NCBI GenBank assembly: GCA_026874595.1
Contig: CM049309.1
Coordinates: 74,630,426 to 74,694,425, forward strand
Reading direction: 5' to 3'
Origin: Sipunculus nudus
Lineage: Eukaryota > Annelida > Sipuncula > Golfingiida > Sipunculidae
Length of the DNA stretch: 64,000 bases
Part shown: positions 47,205-61,800 of the stretch, in pieces
Layout: the number at the start of each line of letters is the position of its first letter
Numbering within the stretch: position 1 is the stretch's first letter
Translations under genes and position numbers: made by a program
The notes under the pieces: generated by a model
Database searches by the model: none
Seen by the model: only the letters and a program-made list of their open reading frames with translations
What the model was told of the DNA's origin: nothing

Positions 47205-47393
47205 TTTAAAGTTTACACATTTTTTCTCTATTTTTGAGATATATAAATATAGACTTAATCTTGGCCTGTTGGTTAATCTGCTTGATGCTTCAGTTGAATG
47301 AGTATATACAACCATTCTGATGATAAAATTTCCTTTTGCGAATCAGAATCTCTTCCCGGTCAGCTGAGCGTCGTGACCCACGGGTCACTTGTT

Positions 47394-50300
47394 CAAGGTT
47401 CTCTTTGAGAGCAACTTTAAAGCTCCATGTTTATACCTATAATGATGAATGTTGCATTCTGGGTACAAGCAACGTTTGGCCATAACATATTTCATTGTGT
47501 CTTTTTCGTCCATACCTCGAATCTTTATCCTTTGATTTTATTTTTGTTCACTCAGATGAACTATTGTATTTTCAGTTATTTGCCATTTTATACTAACATA
47601 CAATTTCATTAGTCCTTCTCTATGATGTTTATAAGGGCTAATTTATAAAAAAAAAAAACCTCATATTAGGTTTCAGATTAATAAATCAGTTCTAATATTA
47701 AAAAAAATTCATTTCAATACTGCCACTCAGTACTTTTTAGAATTAACATGTTATTTTCAGGAAAGACTTCATTTTATACTTTTTCATACTTTTTCTCAGC
47801 GGTTAATACTTTATTCTCAATTTATTTTTTTCAAGCAGTGATTATAGGCTGTTTACATGAACCTGTTGAGTGCAGTTGACATACTCAGTCAATATTTCAT
47901 AAAAGTAGAAGTTTAAGTGATTATTTCTTTTTATGATTTTGCCAATGATTGACAAAATCACTGGATGTATAGAATACTGAGGGGTTAAGCTATAAGTTTC
48001 CACATAACTGTAAATTTTAATCCTGAAGCTTTTTTAAAAGTATCACATGCAGTAACATTATACAAAAAATGTGTAATTTGGCATTGATTTATATTTTTTT
48101 TAGACAATTTGATACTCTGGTCTTGTAAGATTTATACTTTTTTATCCATAAAATCCAGAGTGGCAGCACTGTGATAGGGAGAGTCCAGACATGAACATTT
48201 CTTTTATGTGTGGTTGTGTATGTGTGTGTGTGTGAAAAAGGGGAGGAGCTCAGTGGGTGTTAATCAGCATGTCAATGCACGTTCATGTGAACTTTAACCA
48301 CTGCTTCTTGTACAGTTGATCAGATAATGATACCTTTACGTCAGCGAGACAAAATGGAGAACCCTCATGAAGATTAAGAAGTGTGTAACAAGCTTTCTTT
48401 ACCTGGTCACCAGGCTCAGAGGTCACAAGGTCACTGGAGTGTTGAATGAAATTATGATCTAAAATGTTTGATTGTCAGTACCTGTGACATTAATGACACT
48501 GCATTATACAACGATAAGAATGAGTGACTGCATTCATGGAAGTGTGTAAAGCAGGCCTCACACTGTGTGATATTTTCCTGTGATTTTTCTAAAGTATAAT
48601 GTGCAGCAGTATCCTGATATAAGCTGATCACAGTCTTTAAAAGAAAATTCACAAAAGTACAACCCAGTCACACCACACAATTCCTTGCAACCTTTTTTTA
48701 CTATAAGTCATCTTCTAAAATGTCTTGGTTTTCTTTCACCACATCATATGCAGGGCTCCAGCATCCTGAAACAATTGAGTTTTGAAACTTTAGAATTCAC
48801 TACTTGAAGTCATCAATATTTGGGAAATTTAAAAAAAAAGTTGTGAAAATGTAAAATTTTATTTGCTTTCATCTAAAAACATCTTTAACCCATACTCTCT
48901 TCCTGTCAACAAATAAGTTATGATTTAATGATATGTGGCAATCAGAATTTGCGCAAAATGCCAAAAGTTATGGGTTGAAGGTCATGTGTATTTGTTTGGT
49001 TCATGAAATTTGATCACCTGGAAGTTATACACTCTGCTTTTAACATAACCAAAACTTCATGATTTGCTGTATGACAATTTTGATATTGATGCTGTAGCTC
49101 ACATTCAGTCATTTCCTATGATTTTCCACAATATTGCAGAAAATTCCTGAAAACTATAGAAAATCCTGAAAACTATAGAAAATCATACAGGTTTGCTTAA
49201 ATGGTATCTAAAGGACAGTCACTGTATTTATCAGTTTATTTGTTTTTCAACTGATTTTGACCCTTATTAATATCTTTTACTAATATTCTGGCTCTCATCT
49301 AATCAGTTGATTGCATTTTTGTACCATTAATATTGTAACACTCAAGCAGTGTGTACAGAGAAGTCCTCGAAGTCATCCTGGTATCTGTAAAGGTGAAATA
49401 AAATTACTGTTTACCTCAGGTAGCTCCAGGTATTTACAATTAATGTCTGAATAATATCTATTTAAACTTTAGCTGCATGACAATGATGCAGAAACACCTG
49501 TTTTGCATTTAAACTTTTCCACCAAAGATCACAGCAGCTGTATGGGTCAGCAGGACTTCAATAACATATTAACATTTAAAACTGTAGAAAGATGAGGCAG
49601 AGAGTGATGGTGTTACAGTTTAACATGCGGTGAAATGTAGCAGAGCTTTAGCTGAGGGTCATCACTTCAGTGATACTTTTAAGGTCAGGTTGTATGGGGA
49701 ATAATTTGGTCAACTCTTTACTGTTCAAATTTATTCTGGATTTAAAAAAAAGGGCACACTTTATAATGAACATTTAAGGTATTGTCTCACTCAGTTTTCA
49801 TTGTATGTTTACTAAATTTACTGAAAGGTAAATGAATTTAGGTTGATGAATTTTTAGAACTTGAATTATATATGCAATATGTTTTACATCAGTGAAGCTA
49901 GCTTAGTAAGGGAGCTTTAGATGTCATTCTGAAGGGGTCCTGTGTGGCCCTTTCAACATTAAAGGGTTAAAGGAAAATAGGGGAAGCAGGGTGGCACATC
50001 AGTTTTTCATTAGCATAAAGTATTAGGCTTAAAGTAATAAGCACATCCACCAAAGTATGTTCTGTACTCCAAAGAAGAATTAAAGGTTAAGCATGCTTCG
50101 TGTGTGTAACTTGTTTAAACAAACAATGTCATGAAATATATTACCTGCTTTTAAGAAGGACCTTAAGGTGACCAAAAAGATATGTGGTGGTAAAAACAAG
50201 ATTAGCCAATTGGAGATGAGAATAGAAAAGTGCCAGTTGAGTACCTGGTGATATATGGACACTACATATTGACCTCTGAACTCTGATATATGTCAAGCAT

Positions 50301-52081
50301 ATCGGCCAGTACCTAGTAATGGGAACAGGTGGTACAGATCTTTGTCACTCCAGTTAAAAATTGCCGAATCTTTTCATCCTATCAGCAGCAAGACAATTGC
50401 ATCAGATTATATTTTCCCGAGAACTTGATTTTGCTTGTTGCATTTTTAATTTTTAATTTAATTTATAAAACCAAAAAAAAAATTGATGAAAAATTACAAA
50501 ACAGTTATGGTACTTCAAATCTGTTTGATAATGGTCAGAATTGTTCACAGTACATAACCCTTAGTAATATACAATTGTAACTTGTTGGAGATGTACACAG
50601 ATTTATTCACAGATTATTACCCTCAGAAATATACAGTTGGAATCTGATGGAACAGTATTCATTTTTTTGTTCATTGTACATGAGACTCGGAAATATTCAG
50701 TTACCAGCTTTATTGAAACAGTACTTATCTTCAGTATCCGAAATTATACTTGCAGAGCCTCAGCAAATTGCTTTCTACAAAACGCTCCGTGACTTCCTAA
50801 TGTCTGATAGTTAAAGAGCTAAATTTTATTACTGCAGTGCAGCATGAATAGCTTTGTCAAATATATATACATATATATATATGATACAGTATATTTATAT
50901 TTTATTATTTTAAACTTCATTCTATTGTCCCAGATATCAAATAGTTTTACTCTGGTTTGTTGTAAGATAAGATTTAAAAAAAATCAGTGGATCTCTCAAG
51001 TTTAGACTACAGCTGAAATAACTTCACATGTATAGAGACTAGTTTGAATTGACCTGGTCATTGTTGATGATAGTGGAGGGGGCGGGGTAGGTTTATCAGT
51101 TTATGTCAGCCTGATCCAGCTTATCTTGGTGACTATCGTAACTGTTACCATGTCATCAAAGCAAGCTTCATGGTATCTATATGGTGTCTGCAGCTTAAGC
51201 AGTCTGAGTTGCTAGATTTATGTAATAGAATTAATATATTTTTAAAAATGTCACTGATCTATATGTTATATTTAATTCATGCTCCCATATTAAATCTGCT
51301 TAAGAAAATTAAAAATAGATTATTCAGTGACATTCTATCTTTCATAATTTTCTTGTTTGGATATTTACATCATAATATTAAACAGGAATGAAGTTATACA
51401 AAAGGATTTATTCAGTTGAAATTATTTTTAGCCATCTTGATGATCTGTAAATAAAAAAAACCTCTTCCTGTTATTGAGAAATATTGTGGATAAACAGTGA
51501 AATGTTAGATATAACTTTTTACTGAAGAATATGCACATGCATTTGTTATCAGTGAATAAAAATTTAATATTAAAGTTTGCTATGATGATTAATAAACTTT
51601 GCTGTTTGGTTTTGTCTGACAGAACAAGATAAACAGCATATCAATATATAAATATATAAATATAAACACTGGATGATTATTTTATGATTAAATTTGTGAA
51701 GAAATAAAGAAAGAATCAAGAGATCTTGTAATTTTTTGTGCCCATATTTATATTGCAAATGACATAATTGTTATTTTTAAAAAAATCAGATTTCCCACTT
51801 ATTAACTGATTTTATGATAAACATGTGGAATACATGTTATGCTTATAGACAAAGGTCTGCATTTACAATATATCCAGTGTATATACTTTTGTTTCAATAC
51901 TTGGTATTCTTTGTTTTATAAAGTTTAGATATGTCTGATGAGTAGTGTTCTGTGGTAGTTTGGTCATATCCAAAACCTATAGTGTTTAACCATTTATAAA
52001 TTACCTAGTAAACTAATTATTATTGATAAATGTTTAGTAAACATTTCCTTTAAAGTTTAAATTTAGTTTCCTTCTCCTGAT
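47394..52081. other. Plain AT-rich sequence; no element recognised
   Basis: Probably a continuation of the large SZT2 intron. A TG microsatellite (about 48216-48233) and a TA-rich stretch (about 50860-50884) are the only simple repeats of note. No exon, RNA gene or transposon family supported. Confidence 0.55.
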
Positions 52082-52803
52082 ATATATGTCACAGTGTAGA
52101 TGGGAATCAATTTGGGAATATTCCAGTGTACACTGGTTCACATTGGGATATCCAGAAATCAACCAGTTACTTTAGAATATCTGAATATTTTAGATAGTAC
52201 TAAGTGAAACATTTTTTTTTAATATCCTGAAATGCAATAGATACTTGAGAATATCTTAACCTTATTGTTATTTATCCTATGTCTATTAAGTGTTCACAAA
52301 AATATCTGAATATCTATTAATTTATTGCCAGGGTGATAATACAAGGCCAACCTCAGAACATTGAATAGCTGGGAAAAATTACAGATATTAAAATTATGTA
52401 TAAATAAGGGAATTAAACAAACTAGGAAATGAATATTCTATGAGTAACAAACAAGAACATGTATAAAAGATACTGTTTTATTATATTTTACGTGAAGCAA
52501 TTCAGTAACTACATAGAAATCACAATCTAAAATATGCAGTATGCACCAATTACAATAAACAATTAAAAAAACTGAGGATTATTTATTAGTTATTCATTGT
52601 AAAAGGTGCATACTGCATATTTTAGATTGTGATTACAATGTAGTTATGGAATGTTAACCAGTTTATGTTGGAATATTCCAGTGTCAGCTAGTTGAGATGG
52701 GAATAACTGACTATTCCCATCTCAACTGTTGAGATGGGAATTCCCATATCAACCAGTTGAGTTCTGAACTCTACTGGATTCCCATCTACTCTGTGACATA
52801 TAT
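52082..52803. mobile_element. 722-bp palindrome-rich TIR element
   Basis: Terminal inverted repeats start ATATATGTCACAGTGTAGAT (left), continue through GGGAATC and match the right end as reverse complement with one difference over about 26 bases. Inside are a perfect 30-bp inverted repeat (52518-52547 and 52605-52634, loop 57) and a perfect 15-bp stem (52691-52705 and 52712-52726, loop 6). No coding capacity. The class is unresolved; a TA target is possible. Confidence 0.68.
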
Positions 52804-55800
52804 TTATATATGTATTGCTGTTGTACCTTGATCAATTGGTTCCCTACAATTAATCACACATTTACAACACAGTATGTCTCACTCTCTATCTACAAATTAC
52901 TTCTTTATCTATATTTGGGTTCTTTGTACGTCTTAAAAAGTTGAAAAAATAATTGTTTGAAAAGTTGTTACTCTTTACTTTACTCTTTATTGTATTGTAT
53001 TTAACATAAGGATATGTCTACAACATGGGTTTTTCTGTATTTAATGTAGATCTAATGGACCAGGAATTTGGCATTTGTTCAACCATCAGAGGAAAAATGT
53101 ACTTATATCTCACTGCTTTGCCATAAGACAGCACTGCAGCACCAGAGACAAGATTGAATTTCTTGGAAGAACTTGTTCAGGTTTCAACTTTAAGTATTTT
53201 AGTTTCCTCTTACAGACCAGTATTATTGCTGACATTGGATTGAATTCCCCATGTACTTTTGACAGACTTTACTGTCTATAAATCCAGTATTGGTTCAGAG
53301 GAGTATGTGTACATTGCATTCTAAGGTGGGTTTCAGGTACATTTGTGAGTTGATTTCATTGGTTTTATGATCCCCAAGATAATGTTACAATATCACACAT
53401 AGAAGTGTTCACTGAAGTACCATTGGTTCCTGTTCTTATTGTGTGCTAGATTATGTATATTTGTATTTGCATATTCAAGTGGACAGCCTTTGCTTCTGAG
53501 AGCAGTCAGAAGAACCAACAAGTAATAAAATTGTAATGGAAATGTTCTGAGGCACCTTTTACCTGTGTTACCAATAAGTGAGTTCTTTTAAGTTATAAAA
53601 AAAAACTTGCACAAAGTGGGCTTAAAAACTTTTATACCTGTACATTGGTGTGTAGAGTTTATGATATCTTAATAGGCCATTATTGGGTCATGTTTGCACT
53701 CCGGCTTGAGAATGATTGCGAGAAGTTTGACACCTGATTTTCAGCATGTTCCTAAAGGCCTGGACTTGCCTAGTGTTATCAGTGACACTGGACCATTTAT
53801 CAATATGTTTGCGCAAACTATCAAGTCGATTTATTTCGGCACCACATACCTCTACTCCCTGTCCTTATCTCTAGGGGAGTTGCAGACTTTGACCTCAGCA
53901 ACAATAGGGAGGTCTTCGTGTTTAAGAAGTTAAAGGGGGGACAGATTCTTAAGAAAATCATAAGAAATATATAAAAACTTCATTTCAAGGAAATTTTGTT
54001 AACTTTTACACCACTTATATTTGTCATTCACAATTTAAGAATATCATGGATAAATATTAACTATATTTTGTTTCAGCCATCTTGCTTTCTTAAAAATGGA
54101 CGTGCTGCCACCCCTTGCAGAATAGTAGACTTGCCTGAAAGCTAAGGTTTAATAATCCAAATTTTAGATGAGTTGTACAGTATATAACTTGAGGCATGAC
54201 CACAAAATGTGGTAACAGACTATATGAAACTTTACAGCTTCTGTCAAGGACTTCATCGTCATACATGCCAAGTATATCATCAATGCAGGTTGTTAAATCT
54301 GAGCTCTAACAGCGCAAGTGACTGATTTACGAGACATCAGATCTCCTCAGCCAGGGGAGTGGATTGCTGCTCGAAATGTGCAATTGCCAAATTTGGAAAT
54401 TCTGCAAGGGGACACAGAGAAGTGGCATGGCGGCCATATTGAGACAGCACGGTGGTTGATAATTTGTATTACCGAGAGCTGAAAGTTTAGATCTCAGGCA
54501 TCCTGTTCTACTGCCAGATCTAACTCTTCCAGCTCACGTTGATCCAAAATTTATGCAAAATAGCCTTGGTTTCACTCAATTGTTTGGTAGGTAACGTTAC
54601 CTTTTTTTCGTTCAAGTTAGAGCACAGTTTTGTCAGGTATTAAGTTTATGGTTTAGCGTTAAGTTTATAAATATATGGCGGATCCTTAATTATCTTTATA
54701 ACTGCATTCAGAATGCATTTTCTGTACCAGCAACATTTTGCAGTTTTAGCAATCCATAAAAGTAGTGTTTGCAAGGTATACTTGGTTTAAGCTTCCTTGT
54801 TAAAGCACATGGAAGCAATTGTTTCACTTAATGATCCTGAATCTGGTTCACAGGAATATGGTTATAAAATGTTTGTTTATGTTTTGTGTTTACAGAGAAA
54901 ATGATTAAAAAGCTGAAAAAGTTTATTAGATAAAATCAATTGCACTTAGTTTATTGGAGTTAAGAGAAACAACACAAATCTTAAATAACTTCCTCTAGGC
55001 ATTTAGGACTGTGAGTCCTTTTCAGAAGGAAAAACAAAACCAAAATAAAAAATTTAAATATTTGAACTGAAAAAGGTAGTATAATTAAACTTTGTTTTAC
55101 TACTATAATTTTTTTAGAGTAAATGATAGAAGTTCTTTTTCAACATACAGTAGTTCACTTTGAAATTAAGTTATTACATTCATTAAGTGAGACTGAATAT
55201 AGTGTAAATTGCTTTACTCGAAAGCTGTGAACAAAACAGCTAGTGCTTCTCTTTACATGCAACGTCAGGATACCTGCCTTAATTATTACTTCCATAGGAT
55301 TAGATTAAGTTCAAGATGGTCAGGTTATAAGTAAGATGGTAGATTTGAGATAATATTGGTATATTCAGGAAGCTGATAAAAATATTGTAGATTTTAGGTC
55401 AGTATTTAGGCCAGTATTTGGCTAAGAAGGTTTGGTAAGCATACTCAGGGAGGCTAAATTGCAAGCTTTATGAATCTTTAATTTAGCAAATTGCAATAAT
55501 ATGAAAGTTCATGGCAGTTAATGTATGTATTTATGTTGGTAATGATGCAAGGGTTTCTGCTTTCAAGGTACAATAGATAGCACACATGATAAAGTACATA
55601 CATGACATACTTTATCATACACCTGTGCTCCTGTTATTTAGACAGTTAAAACAAGTCCTCATGACCATTTTCGGCAGCATTGTGTTACATTCATAGCCTG
55701 AGACTATTGACTAGGTTCCCGCCCCCTTTTTTGGCAGACATCACAGTTAAATAGAGAAGAATCCAGTCCACAGACATTTTAGATCTTAGGTAGCTTGAAT

Positions 55801-58800
55801 TTGTTAGCCAAAATAATTATTTTACAAGTAGAATTATTTTTGCCAGTTAAATCTAAAACAGCAACAGAGTAACAGCTTTTTACCTATGGTGGGGAGGGGG
55901 AGGTGACAGTCAAAATGAGATAGAGGATCAATCAACATGCCTTAACTCAGATGAGCTGGAACTTACTGGGACCTGATTTTATCCATGATCTTGAGGTTAC
56001 AAGTTGATTGGCAGGGCATGACGGTAGCGTCAGGCACATGAGTCATATGCAAAGCTAGACTTTGCTCCAGTTGCTACTTCAAAAGCTGCTTATCAGATAC
56101 TTAGTGACATATCTGTGATAAATTTGTGCCCATCATCACATGAACAGACTGACTGTAGGTCACAGTGACAGGAGGCGTTGCCAGGATAGACACAGGTCTG
56201 GGCCACAAGGGCGTCATGTTCACTGTGTCTTCTTAAACCTCCCAAAGCTCATAGTGGGAGGGATGCATGCAGATTACAGTCAGCTTAAGTGAGTCTTTAA
56301 GTGAGTCTAATTGGTACTTATTGGTACCTAGGTCTTACATTCTGAATTTTTGGTTTTAGGTAAATGACTTAGCATTTTAGGAAGATTACAATTAGGTTTT
56401 AGTTTTATTTGCAAAATTAAACAGGTTAGCCTTTAAAGATAATTAACAGTGTAACAGTTTTTTTTAATTTTCTTATTTTTGTTATTAAATCCAAGGTTGA
56501 CACTCTGGCTTATTGTGATCTATCCAAGTTGCTGAATGTCATAATTATTTTCAGCTAATTTTCAATCTTTACTACATTTGCTCCTTTGCTTAGGTGTGTT
56601 TTCATTAAACAATGTCAGTATCAGGTCTTTTCAGGAGGCTTTTTATTTCATATCTGTTTTTTCTTATATTAGATGTCACAAACATTAAGCTTTTATTTGC
56701 CTTTCTGCAAAAACTAACACCAGTACTTTAAAGTAGTGTTTAGCTCTTAATTGCAAGAACTCTCACAAGTATAAAGATACATAGAATTTTAAGACATTCT
56801 GTTCTAATTAATTTTAAAACAAAAATCATTTATTTCATGTTCAAGGTGACCTTAACAGTATGGAAATTAGTTAGTACAGTCGTATTTGTTCAGTGGAGAC
56901 ACCTAGTGTCTGATTGGTGTACTTGATGTATGAGAGTTCTGTTTAGTTTCTTTAGGTATCAACAGGTGGGGTAGAGTATGCAAAGAGAGAAAACTTCAGG
57001 AGGGACATAAGCCACCAGTTTGTATGATAATGCTATGCTGTTTTAAAGTGCTCGTGTTAGAGTTCAGGTTCATTTTGGAGTGTTAGCTGAATTTAAAATG
57101 CATAGATATGGGTTAGGACAGGCTCATACAGGGGGAGGGGCAGAGGTACTCAACTTTTAACAGTGAGCCGACTTGTCACAGTACACAGGCAAGTGTTTGC
57201 TAAGCTATGATGAGAAAGGAAGTGTTAAGGAGATATGCAAACAAGCTGATCGTAAGCACAGATAGTATATCAGAGGGAGGCCCCGCTCTGTGGTGTCCCA
57301 TATATTAGATATTCAAGGATACTTGTGTCACTGCAGTGTAGGGTCAGAGGACAGGTTCAGTTTCAGGGTTGCCGGTAGTTATTGGGGGGTGGATCCAGCT
57401 GACTGTGTGCACACCAGTAGTTTTCCAGACATGGCACACAGATACACAGCAGAAGCAAACTCACATGCAATCACTGCTCCAGGGATCACTGCCGGAAAAC
57501 TAACTGGATTTTGGGGACCTCCTGTCTCTGCCAGCATGATGTTCGACTCTCGGGCTCTGGTTGTATTATTATTTTTTATACAAATTTTTAGAGTTGAAGT
57601 TAAGTTCCGTTGAGGTTGTAGATAAAGAGCAAGGTTTGTTCCTTATTTTCAGGTAACAAAAAGTTTCAATTTTAGGTAAGCTTTTACCGTAGTGTGATGT
57701 GGTAGCACGTATACATATTTTTTTTTATCTCCATGCCATAAATCATTTATTTAACTGTAGTCTATACTTTGCAGAAACATTATTAAATCTTATACTGGTA
57801 TCTGTAGTCACAAATTTTTAAACACTGTAGATAAATTCTTTCATATATAGTCTTGTTTCATTCTGTATCAGTGGTAGCTTCCTGCTTGTCAGGATATTTT
57901 GTCTGTGTTAGGACTAGTCGTGCCGGAAGTATAAAACTCATGCAAAGGAAGGTTTTACACATACTTTCATTATCAATACGTGTCTTATTCATACTAGCAG
58001 GCATTTCTGAACAAAGATGAAGTTTCCTTTAGTAAGCATTATAATCCACATGATCTTTTTTATAGGAATTAAATATTTACTGACTAATTTATCAATATGC
58101 TCCCATTTTAATAAGTTTAATATCACACGCAAATTAGTTTAATTTTTGGAATAAGATTCAAGTGTATGGTTAGGTTGAAGTGCTTTTGAAGAGCCTCAAG
58201 ACTGGGTTTATTACCATAAGAGTGATGTAGGATAAGGGGGGGGGGGGGAGGCACAAGCATGAGAAAGGGACTGTGTGTTAATGTGTGAGAGTTTGACTGA
58301 TGTAAATTAATAACATGTCGTGTTTAACAGGTGGTTCTGCTTGGGCTTCCTACATGACTGTTAGTGATCAGATTACTGCAGTAGCACCCTGTCAGGCTCT
58401 AGTTCAACCTCTGTACTACAGCAGTATGAAAATAATGACAGCAACACAGGAACCAGAGTGCCCCATTTTCTAATAAGCTGGTGCTGCAGGCTGCCTGCCT
58501 AACCTAACCAAATCAGGGTCAGGCCCACACCAGTTACAGAGAGTATGGGTCAGCTTAGGACAGTCACTATCCAGAGCTCTGCCCACCTATCATCATATTC
58601 AAATCTGGCAAGCATGGAATAAAAATGCCTTACTGAAATACTGTGAGACCACCATAGCTAAGCTCAATGTGCTAATATAGACATTTTACCAGTAGGCGGT
58701 AAATTTCATAGCAACACTGCAACTTTAGCCATAGCAAGAGCATTTGAGATTTTAATATCAGTCATCATTGTCTTATATAAAAGATCAGCTTTAAAACACA

Positions 58801-61800
58801 TATGTGCAAACTCTGTGTTCATTCTGTTTAGGTATGTATGATATATTGGATGTTCCCCTTTAAATCTCCAAATCCTGTGAGTACCAGTAAATGGAGTAAA
58901 GTTGCAGCTTTGTAGGATTAGCATCAGATAGCCCTGCTGATAGTAAGGTGGGATCCGCCCTCCAATATCTAACGGTCAACTTGGGACAGTAGGACAAATG
59001 TCAAATATTTCACAGTCCTCTAACTGGCTAAAATACTGGCAGCAGGTGGATGTGCCCCAGATTTGGAGAAAACTTTCACAGGAGTGCACTGAACATGAAT
59101 TTATTACCCTGTGCACAGACATGACAGGACATGCCTGTACAAAATTGGTACTTCAGGGGTCAATCATTTGCCATTGGTTGCATTGATAGTGAAGCAAGAT
59201 TGTTTTACATAGTATGCTTATGGTAAAGTTTGAAACCAAAGTTTGAATTCCAGATCATAACTTGTGATCTTGAAGGTTTAGATCATAATCTGCTGACCCT
59301 TAATAACAGTTCACGACCTGTCTTAAGTGTAAGATTATCAGATGCAAGCTTTTAAATTTTGGACAATAACTGGGAAACTTAATTTTAGATTTCAAACTTG
59401 AGATTATACCTTGCAAATCTTAAATAACTTTTTTTAAATAGAAATCAATCAGTATACCAGCAATCAAAATTAGTTTAAGAAATTTGATGATTTATTATAT
59501 TAGATCTTTTAATAAGTATATTTTAAAGAATTATATTCCTGAAATTTGCATGCTGTGAGTGCAGAGTTAGATGGGCTTTGAAGCTCACAAGGCTGATGTA
59601 GATTTATTCAGGATTGCATGCTGTAAAATAGCATGAAAGTGGAGCCTCATAAAGGAAGTGGGTGGCCTCGGGGCACGTGGGCGTAAACTGCTGGTTATCC
59701 TGATGTCAAATCCAGGCTTCACTTTCCTGTCCATCAAACCTGCTAGCCTCATCACTACAGCTATTTTGGCTCATAACTTTGGCTTGTGGTTTTATCTCAG
59801 GATTGTCAGGCTTGCTGTTTTTTCCATTTTACCTCAGCTGGTTATGCATAATTAAATCCCTGCATCTGAGATGATTGTTAATACAGATGCTGTAACCCTA
59901 TCATTGCTGTATCATTATGCAAATCCGGTTATAAAAACTGGTGAAAAAGTCAAGCTGCTCAATTTAATTATTCATTGTGAGATTCCAAGTCAAGAGCAGT
60001 TTCAGGCAGGAATATTCATTAAATGCTAATTTTTGGGTGTAACGTTAGTCTATGCAAGTTGGAGGTAGGTGGAGGCAGGCTTTACTATATAGCCTATGAG
60101 CAAGTTGAGTTTCTGTAACAGGATTAGGGGTACTGTAGTTGTTATCTATGGTTCTTGTATAACAAGGTGTAATTTGTAGATGAATTGTTCAAATGGTATG
60201 TCAGTGCAGGAGGAAAGTTGTATTAAGTTGAGTAGCATCTTTCACTCTTTCTCAGGAAATTAATAACAGGTAGAGGTTTTCCTCAGAAATTATTCAACAC
60301 TGGTAATTATTCAGTAGAATTATAGGTATGGTTTAAGTCAGGATTTTACAAAGGCTTTTCATTTGGAATTATTGAACAGAAAAGAATTTGTGAATAGTGA
60401 CACATATTGATTACTAGAAACTTTGATGAAGGTTGAGAGTTATTGAATTGAAGAAAGCATTAGATGTAGGTTGGAGATTTATTGAATACAAGAGAGCTTT
60501 AGAAGTATATTGAGACTTACTGAATTGTAGAAAGCACTTGATGAAGGAAGAGAGTAATTGAACACAAAGTGTTTGATGAAGGGTAAAATAACATTAAAAT
60601 AACAGGAAAAAGAGCTTTAACTGTGGTGACTTAGAGCATTAACCCAGGTGCCTACATTAGCATCCAACCTTGGATACTAGAGTTCATGGAGTGGTCAGTA
60701 GATGTTGTAACACTGTTGTGGAGTCCTGCTTGTTGGTGTGGTGTGACTAATTTACAGTCTGGCCGGGAGTGGAGAGAGTTTTATCTCATCGTCAAGTTTA
60801 CAGGTGAGATTCAACTCCTCCAACTGCTGGCTTGGCTGACTAGCAACATGGTTTTGGTTCTTTTGTTTTAAAAATTTTCTTGGTTTCTTTTCTTTTGTTT
60901 TGTGGTTAAATCAGTGGTTTGTATGTATTCTAACTAATTTTTAGCTGTTTTGGTGTAGTTTTGCTTCAGTGCATGTCAGGAAACTTGAGTTGCAGGTATT
61001 AAAGATATTCTGTTTTAACCTTTTGCATAATCTCTAATTTGAACATTTAGCTTCACCAGTCTTTTTATTTTAGCTGTTGTAGCCTGTTGTTTTTATATCT
61101 CGATTTGGTATTTTCGTCCATTGATTCCATCAGAAGCCTGGTCAGCTTATTTGATATCAACAAAAAACTTGTCAGGTTAAATGATCCTCTCAAAGAGCTC
61201 ATCAAGTAATGTGATCTGAAACAAAGGACTGAACAAATCATGTGATCATCTCAAACATTTGTTCATCTGATCATACTACTGGTACAGTCATGTGATCCCA
61301 GAAGAAGAGGAGAGTACCTGTTTACTGAAAAATTAAGAAGAAGACATCCATGGACATTCATTAACTAAATTATGTGTTCATTTTTGGTAATAAAATCATC
61401 ATAATCTGTAAACATGCTTGGTTATTTATGTCACTGTACAAATGATAACAGGCTTTGAATGAGTGCTTTCTTTTACCTGGTATCATCTCTGCAGACTCAA
61501 CATAGGATGTCTTTTATTTTAAGTAAAGAACTCTCCCCTCCGACATCCCCCAGTTAAAAATCATGAGCTAATTTCCCAAGAATTGTTTCACATTTAAGTT
61601 TAGTTTTATTGGTTATAAAAATATTCTCCCTACACATACATGTATTATATGTGATAATTTTGGAAAACAAAGTGCTTCTTTAAATATCTGTTGCTCATAA
61701 TCTTTTGACCTTACAAGTGATCCACAGTTCTGGGCTGTAATAATTTTGGGTTTATTATTGGCAAAATTAGACGCGTAAAAAATGTTTCACTTCAGAATAC

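Larger units (their letters stand above)
44785..47393 (+). mobile_element. Family A2 element with nested B and another fragment
   Basis: Hairpin at 44789-44819 (loop GAA), then a CCGTC/CTGTC tract. Two internal units contain 'agaaattaggtctc' and 'agtttctgcagactgg' (near 44961 and 45299 for the first block). The 3' end at 47360-47393 has TCAGCTGAGC, a GACCCACGGGTC stem and CTTGTT. It is interrupted at 45489 by another repeat fragment and at 45858 by B copy 4. Confidence 0.75.

Noticed and set aside
57290-57613. 107-codon reading frame
   Set aside because: No recognised domain, no flanking exon signals, and composition like the surrounding DNA.
58998-59186. 62-codon reading frame with protein-like composition
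   Set aside because: No family recognised and no supporting splice or promoter context.
60758-60803. Exon-like 46-base stretch with acceptor TTTACAG and donor ACAG|gtgaga
   Set aside because: No recognisable similarity to SZT2 or another family, no compatible partner exons, and such short matches arise by chance in 40 kb.
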